Below, piece by piece: positions 7,775-15,626 of a stretch of DNA of 33,164 nt. Under the pieces are notes generated by a model, which saw only the letters and a list, made by a program, of their open reading frames with translations, had not been told where the DNA came from and did no database searches. Positions within the stretch are counted from its first letter, which is position 1; each line of letters starts with the position of its first letter. Both the position numbers and the translations under genes were made by a program. This DNA comes from Leptolyngbya sp. FACHB-321. Its GTDB lineage: Bacteria; Cyanobacteriota; Cyanobacteriia; Leptolyngbyales; Leptolyngbyaceae. The DNA is taken from the NCBI RefSeq assembly GCF_014695975.1, contig NZ_JACJPI010000075.1:1-33164 (forward strand), read 5' to 3'.

Positions 7775-7814
7775 GGGTGTCTGACAGCTAATCGCTCAAA
7801 ACATAGAGGTGCGT

Positions 7815-9149
7815 ATGTCTGCAACCTACAGAAGTCCTGGTGTATATCGTGAGGAGGTGTTCCTGCGAGCGGAGGTGGCTTTACCAACGGGAGTTCCCGG
7901 CTTTATTGGGTTTGCCGATGCGATGGTCAAATTGGATGGGCTACCCACTAGGATGGACTTCCCCACTGCCCTTCCTGCCACACTCAAGCCCAGGCTCCGT
8001 TACGATTCTGAGCAAAAGCGGTTGGTTTTAAGCGGCAACATGACTCCAGATGATCGCGATCGTCTGCTGGCATTGTCTCCTGATCCAGCGTTTCAGACAG
8101 CGGTGGGTGGGTTGTTTCTCAACGGTCAAGCGGTTGTGCCGCTACGTCGCAAACAGGAGTTTACTGACAACTTTCTGAGCTTGCCGACAGGCTATATAGA
8201 AGACGCAGTCATTGGGTTTTTCGAGAATGGTGGGAGCCACTGTTATCTTGCCCGTGCCAATTCGTTGAACGTCAGCAAGGCAGCGCTTATTGGGGCGATC
8301 GCCCTTTTAAGCCCACTCACCGATCTGGATCTGGTGGCTGTTCCCGATGCCCTGACATTGCAAATCAACGGTCAAATCGATCGGGAGGCAGTGATTCAGG
8401 TGCAGCAGGAGGTCGTAGGGCATTGTGGCACGCAGGGCGATCGCATGGCAATTCTGGATGCGCTGCCCGACAGTAGCAGTGCAGCCGTAAAGCAGCAGCG
8501 CCTTGATGTGCTACGGAATCAACAGGAGCCAGTCAACGCCGCCCTTTACTATCCCTGGCTGCGAAATTCCCAGAAACGGTTGGTGCCCCCTTGCGGTCAC
8601 GTTGCTGGTATTTTTGCTCGCAGTGATGCTGCCCGTGGCGTGTTTAAGGCTCCAGCGAATGAAGAAGTACGGGATGCCTTAGATTTGGAAATTCCAATCG
8701 ACAACACCGTGCAGGATGACCTGAATCCAGCGCAGATTAATTGTTTGCGATCGTTTCCCGGTCGCGGTATTCGCGTTTGGGGTGCACGTACACTCAGCCG
8801 CGATCCCAACTGGCGTTACATTAATGTGCGTCGGGTGTTTCTGACCTTGGGACGTTGGATTGACTCAAATATGCGCTGGGCAAGCTTTGAACCCAATTCT
8901 CCACGCCTGTGGGTGCGGATTCAACGGGAGCTTAGCGTTTACTTAGACCGCTTGTGGCAAGCAGGTGCGCTTCAGGGACAATCATCACAGCAGGCGTTTT
9001 ACGTCAAATGCGATGCCGAAACGAACCTATCCGATCGCCGCGAGGCAGGAGAACTCATCACCGAAATTGGTTTAGCCGTCGCTGCTCCAGCCGAATTCCT
9101 CATCATCCGTATCATTCATCGCGCTGGCGGGATTGAAGTGAGTGCTTAG
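7815..9149 (+). CDS. Contractile sheath protein 2 (Pvc3/Pvc4-type paralog)
   Basis: 444 aa, clearly homologous to sheath 1: TYRSPGVYREEV at the N-terminus; GFFENGGSHCYLAR; CGHVAGIFARSDAARGVFKAPANE; INVRRVFLTLGRWIDSNMRWASFEPN; and FYVKCDAETNLSDRREAGELITEIGLAVAAPAEF (described across positions 8900-9110). It lacks the Thr-Pro tract and has its own insert after the N-terminal arm (about residues 35-110). GAGG five bases upstream supports the ATG at 7815 rather than the GTG at 7809. Afp and PVC carry three sheath paralogs with one forming the bulk; here there are two. Confidence 0.93.
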   Translation: MSATYRSPGVYREEVFLRAEVALPTGVPGFIGFADAMVKLDGLPTRMDFPTALPATLKPRLRYDSEQKRLVLSGNMTPDDRDRLLALSPDPAFQTAVGGLFLNGQAVVPLRRKQEFTDNFLSLPTGYIEDAVIGFFENGGSHCYLARANSLNVSKAALIGAIALLSPLTDLDLVAVPDALTLQINGQIDREAVIQVQQEVVGHCGTQGDRMAILDALPDSSSAAVKQQRLDVLRNQQEPVNAALYYPWLRNSQKRLVPPCGHVAGIFARSDAARGVFKAPANEEVRDALDLEIPIDNTVQDDLNPAQINCLRSFPGRGIRVWGARTLSRDPNWRYINVRRVFLTLGRWIDSNMRWASFEPNSPRLWVRIQRELSVYLDRLWQAGALQGQSSQQAFYVKCDAETNLSDRREAGELITEIGLAVAAPAEFLIIRIIHRAGGIEVSA

Positions 9150-9174
9150 CCAGTTCTGAATCAAACCAAACGAA

Positions 9175-9195
9175 TGACCACTGACCACTGACCAC
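9175..9195 (+). repeat. Heptanucleotide tandem repeat (TGACCAC x3)
   Basis: Three head-to-tail copies of TGACCAC lie between sheath 2 and the tube gene. Short tandemly repeated heptamers of this kind (STRR) are a known feature of filamentous cyanobacterial intergenic DNA. Confidence 0.75.
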
Positions 9196-9217
9196 CAACT
9201 AAGCAAGGAGACAACCA

Positions 9218-9637
9218 ATGGCTGATCCATATCGTGGCTTTAATTTTTTGGTTGAGATTGACGGCCTTACTGAAGCAGGCTTTCGGGAGTGTAGCGGGCT
9301 GGATGCAACCACTGATGCCGTAGACTACCGCGAAGGCAGTGATCCCAACCATATGCGGAAGTTAACTGGATTGAATAAACACTCTGCGATTACGCTGAAG
9401 CGCGGACTGACCGATTCCGATAAATTGTGGCAATGGCGGCAAAGCGTCATCGATGGGAAAGCAGAGCGCAAAAATGTCTCGATCGTTCTCCTGAACGAGG
9501 CCCGCGAAGAAAAATGGCGCTGGAATGTTCGCAACGCTTGGCCCTCAAAATGGACAGGACCAACGTTAAATGCAAGCAGCAATGATGTGGCGATCGAAAC
9601 GCTGGAAATTATCCATGAGGAACTGGTTAAGGCGTAA
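9218..9637 (+). CDS. Inner tube protein 1 (Pvc1/gp19-type)
   Basis: 139 aa, the normal size for a contractile-tail tube subunit (T4 gp19/Hcp fold). Signature segments are FLVEIDGLTEAGFRECSGL, VDYREGSDPNHMRKLTG, ITLKRGLT, LWQWRQSVIDG and the C-terminal WNVRNAWPSKWTGPTLNA..DVAIETLEIIHE. Subunits stack as hexameric rings inside the sheath. AAGGAGA lies eight bases before the ATG. This is probably the main tube subunit; a longer paralog lies two ORFs downstream. Confidence 0.93.
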   Translation: MADPYRGFNFLVEIDGLTEAGFRECSGLDATTDAVDYREGSDPNHMRKLTGLNKHSAITLKRGLTDSDKLWQWRQSVIDGKAERKNVSIVLLNEAREEKWRWNVRNAWPSKWTGPTLNASSNDVAIETLEIIHEELVKA

Positions 9638-9639
9638 CA

Positions 9640-10008
9640 ATGACCATGCTGCAAACCGAATTTCTCTTTACGCTGCCGCTGGGTTATGTAGACCCCGAAG
9701 GCACCCTGCATAAAGACGGCACAATGCGACTGGCAACCGCCTTTGATGAAATTGCCCCACTCAAAGACCCGCGTGTACGCAGCAATTCAGCCTACTTGCT
9801 GTTAATTTTGCTGTCTCGCGTGGTCACAAAGTTAGGGACGTTGGAATACATCAATCCCAAAACCATTGAGGGACTGTTTGCAGCCGATCTAGCGTACTTG
9901 CAAGACCTTTATTGTCGTGTGAATCAAAACGGACACAATCGTGTGCAAACCCAATGCCCCTATTGCGAAAAAGCATTTCAAGTGGAGTTGAGCAGCGTGG
10001 GGGAGTAA
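9640..10008 (+). CDS. Small tail-assembly-type protein with CPYC motif (upstream partner of a candidate frameshift)
   Basis: 122 aa beginning two bases after the tube stop. It reads like phage tail-assembly (chaperone-like) proteins: FLFTLPLGYVDPEGTLHKDG, RLATAFDEI.PLKDPRV, LLSRVVTKLGTL, IEGLFAADLAYLQDLY. It ends in a half zinc-knuckle CPYC. It is short compared with phage chaperones, and an overlapping ORF in the -1 frame continues past its stop. The stop TAA (10006-10008) directly follows a run of five Gs. I cannot tell whether it stays in the particle; position between the two tube genes suggests a tube-initiation, tube-assembly or Pvc6-like adaptor role. Confidence 0.78.
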   Translation: MTMLQTEFLFTLPLGYVDPEGTLHKDGTMRLATAFDEIAPLKDPRVRSNSAYLLLILLSRVVTKLGTLEYINPKTIEGLFAADLAYLQDLYCRVNQNGHNRVQTQCPYCEKAFQVELSSVGE

Positions 10009-10047
10009 CGCGCTACCCCTTGGAACGGCTATACGAGGAGGTAGCGT
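9999..10047 (+). promoter_or_regulatory. Candidate programmed -1 ribosomal frameshift site with downstream hairpin
   Basis: A G5 run (9999-10003) is read GTG GGG GAG TAA in the zero frame. A -1 slip on GGG re-pairs perfectly in the P site and continues GGA GTA ACG into the downstream ORF. A stem starts seven bases after the run: CGCTACC (10011-10017) pairs with GGTAGCG (10040-10046), extended by CCT/AGG (10018-10020/10036-10038) past one bulged A, giving 10 pairs and a 15-nt loop. Spacing and geometry fit -1 frameshift signals. The A-site slip (GAG to GGA) is imperfect, so this remains a hypothesis. Confidence 0.4.
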
Positions 10048-10166
10048 ATATTGCGTATCACTTTCACTGGACTCATGAGCAAATCTTGGCGCTTGAACAT
10101 CCTGATCGCCTGCACTGGGTCGCTGAGATTGCCAAAATCAACCAACGCTTCAATGAACCGTCTTAG
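10002..10166 (+). CDS. DUF6760-like small protein, in -1 frame to the preceding gene
   Basis: The recognisable part is about 50 aa, starting RYPLERLYEEVAYIAYHFHW, then LEHPDRLHWVAEIAKINQR. This resembles the short DUF6760 proteins found in eCIS loci next to tube genes. There is no well-placed start: in-frame ATGs at 9912 and 9954 and TTG at 9963 lack a ribosome-binding site and lie inside the previous gene, and TTG 10020 is 14 bases from GGGGGAG. The frame joins the previous gene at 10002 if ribosomes slip back one base, giving a fusion of about 175 aa. Coordinates here are given for that joined frame. Molecular role unknown. Confidence 0.72.
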   Translation, partial: GVTRYPLERLYEEVAYIAYHFHWTHEQILALEHPDRLHWVAEIAKINQRFNEPS

Positions 10167-10207
10167 CAGCCTGTTCTCTAGCCACCGTTTCTTAGCAGAG
10201 TGAACCT

Positions 10208-10759
10208 ATGCCACCCTTTGATCCACCGCTCAATGCTACTGTCAGTTTGGCCTCAAATCTCTTAGGCGTTCGGTTTGATCCCTATCAGGTGACGAACTTT
10301 TTAGTCGAAATCGAAGGCTTAGTCGTAGGCGGTTTTTCTGAATGTAGCGGTTTGCAGGCAGAAACCGAGTTTCTGGACTACCGCGAAGGTGGCGTGAACG
10401 AATATATGCACCGCTTTGCTGGAGCCAGTAAATACCCGCCGCTGGTATTGAAGCATGGCATTACGCAGATTGATAGTCTTTGGAGTTGGCACCAGGATGT
10501 GATTCAAGGCAAAATCAAGCGGCGCAACGGCACCATTTATTTGCTCGATCGCCAGCAAATCCCAGCGATCTGGTGGAACTTCAAAGAAGCCTTTCCCTAC
10601 AAATGGACAGGTCCCGATCTGCGGGCAGACTCTGGCAATGTTGCGGTTGAAAGTGTGGAAGTGTCACACCGAGGCTTAAGCCGTCCCAGCCTCAGCAATC
10701 TGGTCGCGGGCGTTGGGGCTGCCTTAAGCGGGCCGAGCAATCTTTCAGGAGGCTTCTGA
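10208..10759 (+). CDS. Tube protein 2 (Pvc5-type, extended C-terminus)
   Basis: 183 aa with the same tube core as the 139-aa protein: NFLVEIEGLVVGGFSECSGLQ, FLDYREGGVNEYMHRF, LVLKHGIT, LWSWHQDVIQGKIKRRNGT, AFPYKWTGPDLRADSGNVAVESVEVSHRGL. It has an extra N-terminal ~20 residues and a Ser/Gly-rich tail of about 25. In PVC and Afp the second tube paralog sits at the baseplate end and joins the tube to the hub; the extended tail fits such a role. Its stop overlaps the next ATG by one base (TGATG), so the two are probably translationally coupled. Confidence 0.9.
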   Translation: MPPFDPPLNATVSLASNLLGVRFDPYQVTNFLVEIEGLVVGGFSECSGLQAETEFLDYREGGVNEYMHRFAGASKYPPLVLKHGITQIDSLWSWHQDVIQGKIKRRNGTIYLLDRQQIPAIWWNFKEAFPYKWTGPDLRADSGNVAVESVEVSHRGLSRPSLSNLVAGVGAALSGPSNLSGGF

Positions 10760-12108
10760 TGGAGGCAGAACGAGCAGAAAATGTGCCACCGTCACCGTTG
10801 CTGCAATGCCTGACTCTCCGTCACACTCAACCCGGTGTGGTTAACCTGAGTCGCTATAGCAGTGAGTCTACAGGGCTACCTGGCTGGATTGTGCAACGGT
10901 CTACGCTAGTAGAGCAACTGCAAACTCGTTACAGCAACCGGGATACTGATTCAGCAAGTACGGAGTTAGCCTTAGCAACGGCAGCGCCTGCACCGATAGA
11001 GGCGATCTCACGATCGCCGTCAGCCGCTCCAACAGGCGCGATCGCCCCCTCCATACCACTCGCAGCCGAAGCACCAGTGTCCCCAGAACCGCTGCCGTTA
11101 TCGCACGCAGCAATTGTCCTTGCCCCGTCGCTCACCGGGGAGTCAGAACCAGCCACGGCTATTGCCGCGCCAGAGACGATCTCATCCTTCAATGCATCCA
11201 ATGAATCAATTGGTGAGGGGGCGATCGGCGCGATCACCCCCTCATCGCAGTATCGCCTCCGGCGTGTCTCTGCTAATCCGACGACACCGCTGGACACTAT
11301 TCAACGCAAACCCTTAGTGGATGAGTCATCTACCGCGATCTTCCCTATTTCACCCGTGCAGTCATTTCATGAAACTGCTTCGATTGGGTCTGAAGCAGTG
11401 ACTCCTGCAAGTACTGACACATCTTCAGAAGTAGATCTGGCAACGCCAGCTTTAGAGCCTATGGCAGCACCAATGTCGATCGCCCCAATCAATACCTTGC
11501 AACCAGGAGTGAACACCGCACAAACGACGGTGGTCTTTCGGCAGCTGCTGTCGGAGGCACGACCAATGGAAGGACGCGGTGCAGCGATCGATCCACCATC
11601 GCTTTCTTTAGCCCAGCCAGCCAGTGTTGAAGTCCCTATAGCGCGTTCACTCGTGCATCCTGCGTCACTGCTCACCCCACCTTCACTGCCAATCGTGCAG
11701 CGATCTACGGACACTGATTCCCTGGCAAGGGCAACGGGATTCAGCCTTCAGCCACCAGATGCAATGGCATCAGCTCCTTCCATAAGCGCACTCCCCTTGC
11801 AGCCCAGTCTCATTTGGCGGCGCGAGGATGCTGTAACGAATGGTTTTGTACAACGTCGTAGGCAGCCAGAGTTGCCGTTGACGATCAGTACCGGATCGGG
11901 TGTAACACCGACGATCGCCCGTCAGACTGAGCCAATGAGTACCTCGTCGATCGATGCGGGAAGCTCTCCGTCCAGTTCGCTCGCGCCGCCCGCTCCCCTA
12001 CCATCAAGCGGTGTGCCTGTAGGACAAATTGCCGAACAAGTCAGCCGCATTTTATTTCGCCAGTTAACCGTTGAACGTGAACGTAGGGGGATGAGCCAAT
12101 GGTCTTAG
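10759..12108 (+). CDS. Long Ala/Pro/Ser-rich disordered protein, unknown
   Basis: 449 aa. Short ordered-looking ends (N-terminal SPLLQCLTLRHTQPG; C-terminal VGQIAEQVSRILFRQLTVER, a likely helix) flank about 350 residues dominated by A, P, S, T and V. Hydrophobic-Q-R motifs recur: IVQRS, TIQRKP, IVQRST, FVQRRR. The DUF4157 protein of this locus has the same motif (IVQRQ, LMQRQ, LLQRQ, IQRK). Start overlaps the tube-2 stop, and the end overlaps the LysM gene by 10 bases. No family recognised. It could be a length-setting or lumen protein, since no Pvc14 tape measure is present, or a cargo adaptor; both are inference. The CDS call itself is firm. Confidence 0.8.
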   Translation: MEAERAENVPPSPLLQCLTLRHTQPGVVNLSRYSSESTGLPGWIVQRSTLVEQLQTRYSNRDTDSASTELALATAAPAPIEAISRSPSAAPTGAIAPSIPLAAEAPVSPEPLPLSHAAIVLAPSLTGESEPATAIAAPETISSFNASNESIGEGAIGAITPSSQYRLRRVSANPTTPLDTIQRKPLVDESSTAIFPISPVQSFHETASIGSEAVTPASTDTSSEVDLATPALEPMAAPMSIAPINTLQPGVNTAQTTVVFRQLLSEARPMEGRGAAIDPPSLSLAQPASVEVPIARSLVHPASLLTPPSLPIVQRSTDTDSLARATGFSLQPPDAMASAPSISALPLQPSLIWRREDAVTNGFVQRRRQPELPLTISTGSGVTPTIARQTEPMSTSSIDAGSSPSSSLAPPAPLPSSGVPVGQIAEQVSRILFRQLTVERERRGMSQWS

Positions 12109-12917
12109 GTGGTGTTGCAGACGCGATTGGTGGAGTGATCGGTGCCTTAGCAGGCACGGGGGCGGCGGGTAAACTGGAGAAACTAACCATTATGCCTCTA
12201 GATAAGAAGCTTCAGAAAATTAAGGGATTAGAGCCAATAGAAGTCTTGTTCAATCCCACTGCTCTTTCAATTGCAAAGCCTGTGAACTGGCGAGAAGCTC
12301 AAGCGACTCCCAATGGCTCATCTTCTTCTAGCGCGTCTTCATCGTCTACCCCAGACGCTTCTGCAACGTCCAGAAAGTTAAATGCGCCAGAAATTCAGTT
12401 TGGTGGGGGTGGAAGTCGCACACTAACACTAGAACTACTGTTTGATGTCACCGAGCCTGTCGATATTAAGGGGCAGAAGCAGGAATTTAAAGATGTTCGG
12501 ATGCTCACCAACAAAATTGTTAACCTGACGCGCTTTCGACGGATTGACAATAAGGAAGAAGATCCCCCCGTATGCAGGCTGTCTTGGGGAGAAACACTCT
12601 CCGGTTCTGATTTTCCCTTCGATGGGGTCATCACTAACCTGACCCAGAATTTTACACTGTTTGGGAAGCAGGGAAATCCACTGCGGGCAACGTTGTCGAT
12701 TCAGTTCCGGGAATACCTTATTCCTGAAAATGACAAGCGAAAAACTGACCCTGAATTTACAACACGAGTAGTCGTGCGGGGCGATACCGTCAGCAGCATT
12801 GCGGCTGATGTGTATCTTGATCCGAAACGGTGGCGGGCAATCGCTGATGCAAATGGACTGGACGATCCGCGCCGTCTTGCTCCTGGTCAACGCCTGAATA
12901 TTCCCAAACTGCTGTAG
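12099..12917 (+). CDS. LysM tube-baseplate adaptor (Pvc7/Afp7, gp53-like)
   Basis: 272 aa. The N-terminal and middle part is the CIS tube-adaptor domain: LEPIEVLFNPTALSIAKPVNW, then LTLELLFDVTEP, PPVCRLSWGE, FDGVITNLTQNFTLFGKQGNPLRATLSIQFREY. A C-terminal LysM (about residues 225-272) has VVRGDTVSSIAADVYLDPKRWRAIADANG and PGQRLNIP. In PVC and Afp this protein sits around the hub and connects tube to baseplate. A Ser-rich low-complexity linker is at about 72-88. The ATG has TAGGGGG about nine bases upstream, inside the end of the previous gene. Confidence 0.9.
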   Translation: MVLGGVADAIGGVIGALAGTGAAGKLEKLTIMPLDKKLQKIKGLEPIEVLFNPTALSIAKPVNWREAQATPNGSSSSSASSSSTPDASATSRKLNAPEIQFGGGGSRTLTLELLFDVTEPVDIKGQKQEFKDVRMLTNKIVNLTRFRRIDNKEEDPPVCRLSWGETLSGSDFPFDGVITNLTQNFTLFGKQGNPLRATLSIQFREYLIPENDKRKTDPEFTTRVVVRGDTVSSIAADVYLDPKRWRAIADANGLDDPRRLAPGQRLNIPKLL

Positions 12918-12926
12918 GAGATTGAT

Positions 12927-13997
12927 ATGCCAGTTGCTAACCCCAGTCTTGCTCCGCCCAATTTTGAAGTCAAGATCAATGGAACAGTCCTGCCTGACAA
13001 CCTGAGCACTCAGGTCATAAGTGTCACAGTGGATGACGATACCGACTTGCCCAGTATGTTTACGCTAGGGCTGGCTAGCTCAGTGCAGCAAGCCAGCAGC
13101 AATCAATTAATTGACCAAGCACTGTTTGCGATCGGCAATACTTTTGAAGTCAAGTTGGGTTACGGCGATCGCCTGACGCGTTTAATTAGCGGCGAGATCA
13201 CTGGACTGGAGCCAGAATTCAGCGTCAACGGTCTGCCGAGCTTGACGGTGCGGGGGTATGATCGCCGCCATCGCTTGCAGCGGGGATGTAAAACGCGCAC
13301 CTTTGTTCAGCAAAAAGATAGTGACATTGCCGCCCAAATTGCCCGCGAAGCGGGATTGTCTGCCCAGACCAAGGACAGTCAGGTGACTCATGCCTATACG
13401 CTGCAAGCCAATCAGACCGATCTAGAATTTTTGCAAACGAGATCGCGACCCATTCGCTATGAAGTGGTTGTGGACGATCGCACCCTGCTGTTTCGTCCAG
13501 TCGCTAATGCCGAGAGCGAAGTTCTCACCCTCACCTTTGAGGATGATTTGCTGGAATTTTATCCCCGCTTGTCTTCAATGGGGCAGGTCAATGAAGTTGC
13601 TGTACGCGGTTGGAGTCCAAAAAACAAAAAAGAAATTATTGGGCAGGCAAGACGTGGTGATGAAGTCTCTACGATGGGTGGACAAAAGAGTGGTGCCGCG
13701 CTCGCTGAAACGGTCTTCAGTGCCGCTGTTGCCAGAGTAGGCGATCGTCCCGTTCGCACGCAAGCAGAAGCTGATCAACTTGCCAAAGCCCACTTTAATC
13801 AAGACGTGCTGGCGCTGATTAAAGGTGAAGGTGAGTGTAAAGGTCATCCCCAACTCCGGGCAGGCAAGGTAATCAAAATTGACGGCATTGGGCAGCGTTT
13901 CAGCGGCAACTATTACGTCACGGCTGCTAGCCATCGCTACAACAGTACACGCGGGTACTACACGCATTTCACAGTGCAGCGAAATAGTACAAGTTGA
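12927..13997 (+). CDS. Phage late control D / hub protein (gp27, Pvc8 N-terminal half)
   Basis: 356 aa of the gpD/gp27 hub family: NFEVKINGTVLPDNLSTQVIS, VTVDDDTDLPSMFTL, FEVKLGYGDRLTRLISGEI, GYDRRHRLQRGCKTRTF, IAREAGLSA, and the C-terminal ITKIDGIGQRFSG-like segment followed by YYVTAASHRY. It forms the trimeric hub on which the spike sits. In PVC the hub and spike are fused in Pvc8; here they are separate genes whose ends nearly abut. AGGAG lies seven bases before the ATG. Confidence 0.92.
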   Translation: MPVANPSLAPPNFEVKINGTVLPDNLSTQVISVTVDDDTDLPSMFTLGLASSVQQASSNQLIDQALFAIGNTFEVKLGYGDRLTRLISGEITGLEPEFSVNGLPSLTVRGYDRRHRLQRGCKTRTFVQQKDSDIAAQIAREAGLSAQTKDSQVTHAYTLQANQTDLEFLQTRSRPIRYEVVVDDRTLLFRPVANAESEVLTLTFEDDLLEFYPRLSSMGQVNEVAVRGWSPKNKKEIIGQARRGDEVSTMGGQKSGAALAETVFSAAVARVGDRPVRTQAEADQLAKAHFNQDVLALIKGEGECKGHPQLRAGKVIKIDGIGQRFSGNYYVTAASHRYNSTRGYYTHFTVQRNSTS

Positions 13998-14017
13998 TCA
14001 TTTTGGAGAGAGACGCG

Positions 14018-14665
14018 ATGAATTTCTTTGATGTTTTGCTTGACACCACACAACAACAGACGATCGCCAGCCGCATTCATGGTGCTGTAGTCGGCATTGT
14101 CACCAACAATCAAGACCCTGACGGCATGGGGCGAGTCAAAGTCAAGTTTCCCTGGCTCAATGATCAAGATGAAAGCGATTGGGCACGGATAACCAGCCTT
14201 ATGGCAGGCAAAGAGCGAGGACTCTATTTTTTGCCAGAAGTGGATGATGAAGTGTTAGTTCTCTTTGAGCAAGGCGACGTGCGCTTTCCATACATTATTG
14301 GGGCACTGTGGAACGGCAAAGATGCGCCTCCTATAAAAAACGATGACGGCAAAAATAATATCCGTTTAATTCAATCCCGCAGCGGTCATGTGATTCGACT
14401 CAATGACGAAAACGGCAAAGAAACGATCGAAATCATTGACAAATCAGGAAACAACAAAATAGTGATTGATACCAGTAAAAATGCGATCGCCATTACCAGT
14501 AACAAAGACATCACGCTCTCTGCTCCGCAAGGCACGATCAAACTAGAGGCAAAAGAAATCCAGCTTAAATCAACCGCTGCCACCAAACTCGAAGCCAGCG
14601 CTGGCATAGATATTAAAGCGAACGCCACGATGAACCTCAAAGGCGCAACAATCAACTTGAATTAA
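14018..14665 (+). CDS. Baseplate assembly protein V / spike (gp5-VgrG OB-fold type)
   Basis: 215 aa. The N-terminal OB-fold has HGAVVGIVTNNQDPDGMGRVKVKFPWL, ITSLMAGKERGLYFLPEVDDEVLVLFEQGD and YIIGALWNGKDAPP. The C-terminal ~80 residues are a beta-helix spike with short repeating strands (GTIKLEAKEIQLKSTAATKL, then IDIKANATMNLKGATINL). The trimeric spike punctures the target membrane and is capped by the PAAR protein encoded next. GGAGAG seven bases upstream supports ATG 14018; an in-frame TTG at 13994 overlaps the hub stop and is less likely. Confidence 0.92.
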   Translation: MNFFDVLLDTTQQQTIASRIHGAVVGIVTNNQDPDGMGRVKVKFPWLNDQDESDWARITSLMAGKERGLYFLPEVDDEVLVLFEQGDVRFPYIIGALWNGKDAPPIKNDDGKNNIRLIQSRSGHVIRLNDENGKETIEIIDKSGNNKIVIDTSKNAIAITSNKDITLSAPQGTIKLEAKEIQLKSTAATKLEASAGIDIKANATMNLKGATINLN

Positions 14666-14698
14666 CATCTCAAACCTTAACCCTCACACCTCAAACCA

Positions 14699-15094
14699 AT
14701 GGGACAACCTGCCGCCAAACAAAACGATCGCATCACCGCCATGGACACCCACATTGTCATGGTGCCGGGAACACCCCCCGTGCCTACCCCGCTCCCCCAC
14801 CCATTCACAGGCATCATCAACGGCAACCTCAGCAGCAACGTTAACATCATGAGCTTACCCGCCGCCACTGTTGGCAGCACCGCCGTCAATACGCCATCGC
14901 ACATTCCCACGCCGCCCGGAACCGCCTTTCAAAACCCACCGACGAACCAGGGCACGATCAAAATCGGTAGCCCCACCGTCAAGATCAACGGCAAAATGGC
15001 AGCCCGCAATAGCGATAGCGCCGAAACCTGCAACGACCCCACCACCTCAGCCATCGGACAAGTTACCGCCATCGGCACCGTCTTCATCGGTTAA
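14699..15094 (+). CDS. PAAR-like spike tip protein (Pvc10)
   Basis: 131 aa, rich in Pro, Gly and Thr: MGQPAAKQNDRITAMDTHIV at the start, repeated PxPxPHPF-type turns, TIKIGSPTVKINGKMAARNSD and IGTVFIG at the end, typical of PAAR-repeat cone proteins that sharpen the spike. It follows the spike gene by 33 bases and has no obvious ribosome-binding site; the preceding DNA is pyrimidine-rich, as is the 130-bp gap after it. Translation may depend on coupling or on a non-SD start. Confidence 0.88.
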   Translation: MGQPAAKQNDRITAMDTHIVMVPGTPPVPTPLPHPFTGIINGNLSSNVNIMSLPAATVGSTAVNTPSHIPTPPGTAFQNPPTNQGTIKIGSPTVKINGKMAARNSDSAETCNDPTTSAIGQVTAIGTVFIG

Positions 15095-15224
15095 GGGCCC
15101 CACCAGGAAATAACATCCCACTTCCCATCCACTCACCCATTCACCCCCCTTCAACCTGGGATTTTATTTATTAGCAGATCCCTAAACTGCCTTCCTGCTG
15201 CCTCCCCTCTCCCCCACCGCCCCC

Positions 15225-15626
15225 ATGCGCAAACTCTTTCTCGGACGAGGCTTAGGCTTCCCAATCAAACTCAACAATGGCAATCTAGACGTTGCCGAAT
15301 ACGAAGAAAGCGTGCGCCAGTCGATCGTCATCATTCTCGGCACAGCAAAGGGAGAACGCGTGATGCGTCCAGACTTTGGCTGTGGCATTTATGACCTAGT
15401 GTTTGAAGTTAAAACTGCTGCGACTGCTGGCCGGGTATCACAGGCTGTGCAGGAAGCGCTGCTGCTCTTTGAACCGCGCATTGATGTGGTGGATGTTGAG
15501 GTGATAGCGCGATCAGATGAAACAGGCGAAATGCTACTGATCAACGTGACCTACGAAGTGCGTGCCACCAATAACGTTTTCAATTTGGTTTACCCGTTTT
15601 ATCTAGAACGGAGTCCCAGCCTATGA
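15225..15626 (+). CDS. gp25/GPW baseplate wedge protein (Pvc9)
   Basis: 133 aa of the GPW/gp25 family: LFLGRGLGFPIKLNNGNLDV, YEESVRQSIVIILGTAKGERVMRPDFGCGIYDLVFE, VQEALLLFEPRIDVVDVEV and NLVYPFYLERS. The conserved EPR in the C-terminal part is typical. It starts sheath polymerisation at the baseplate. The stop overlaps the next ATG (ATGA, 15623-15626), so it is translationally coupled to the large baseplate protein. Confidence 0.92.
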   Translation: MRKLFLGRGLGFPIKLNNGNLDVAEYEESVRQSIVIILGTAKGERVMRPDFGCGIYDLVFEVKTAATAGRVSQAVQEALLLFEPRIDVVDVEVIARSDETGEMLLINVTYEVRATNNVFNLVYPFYLERSPSL

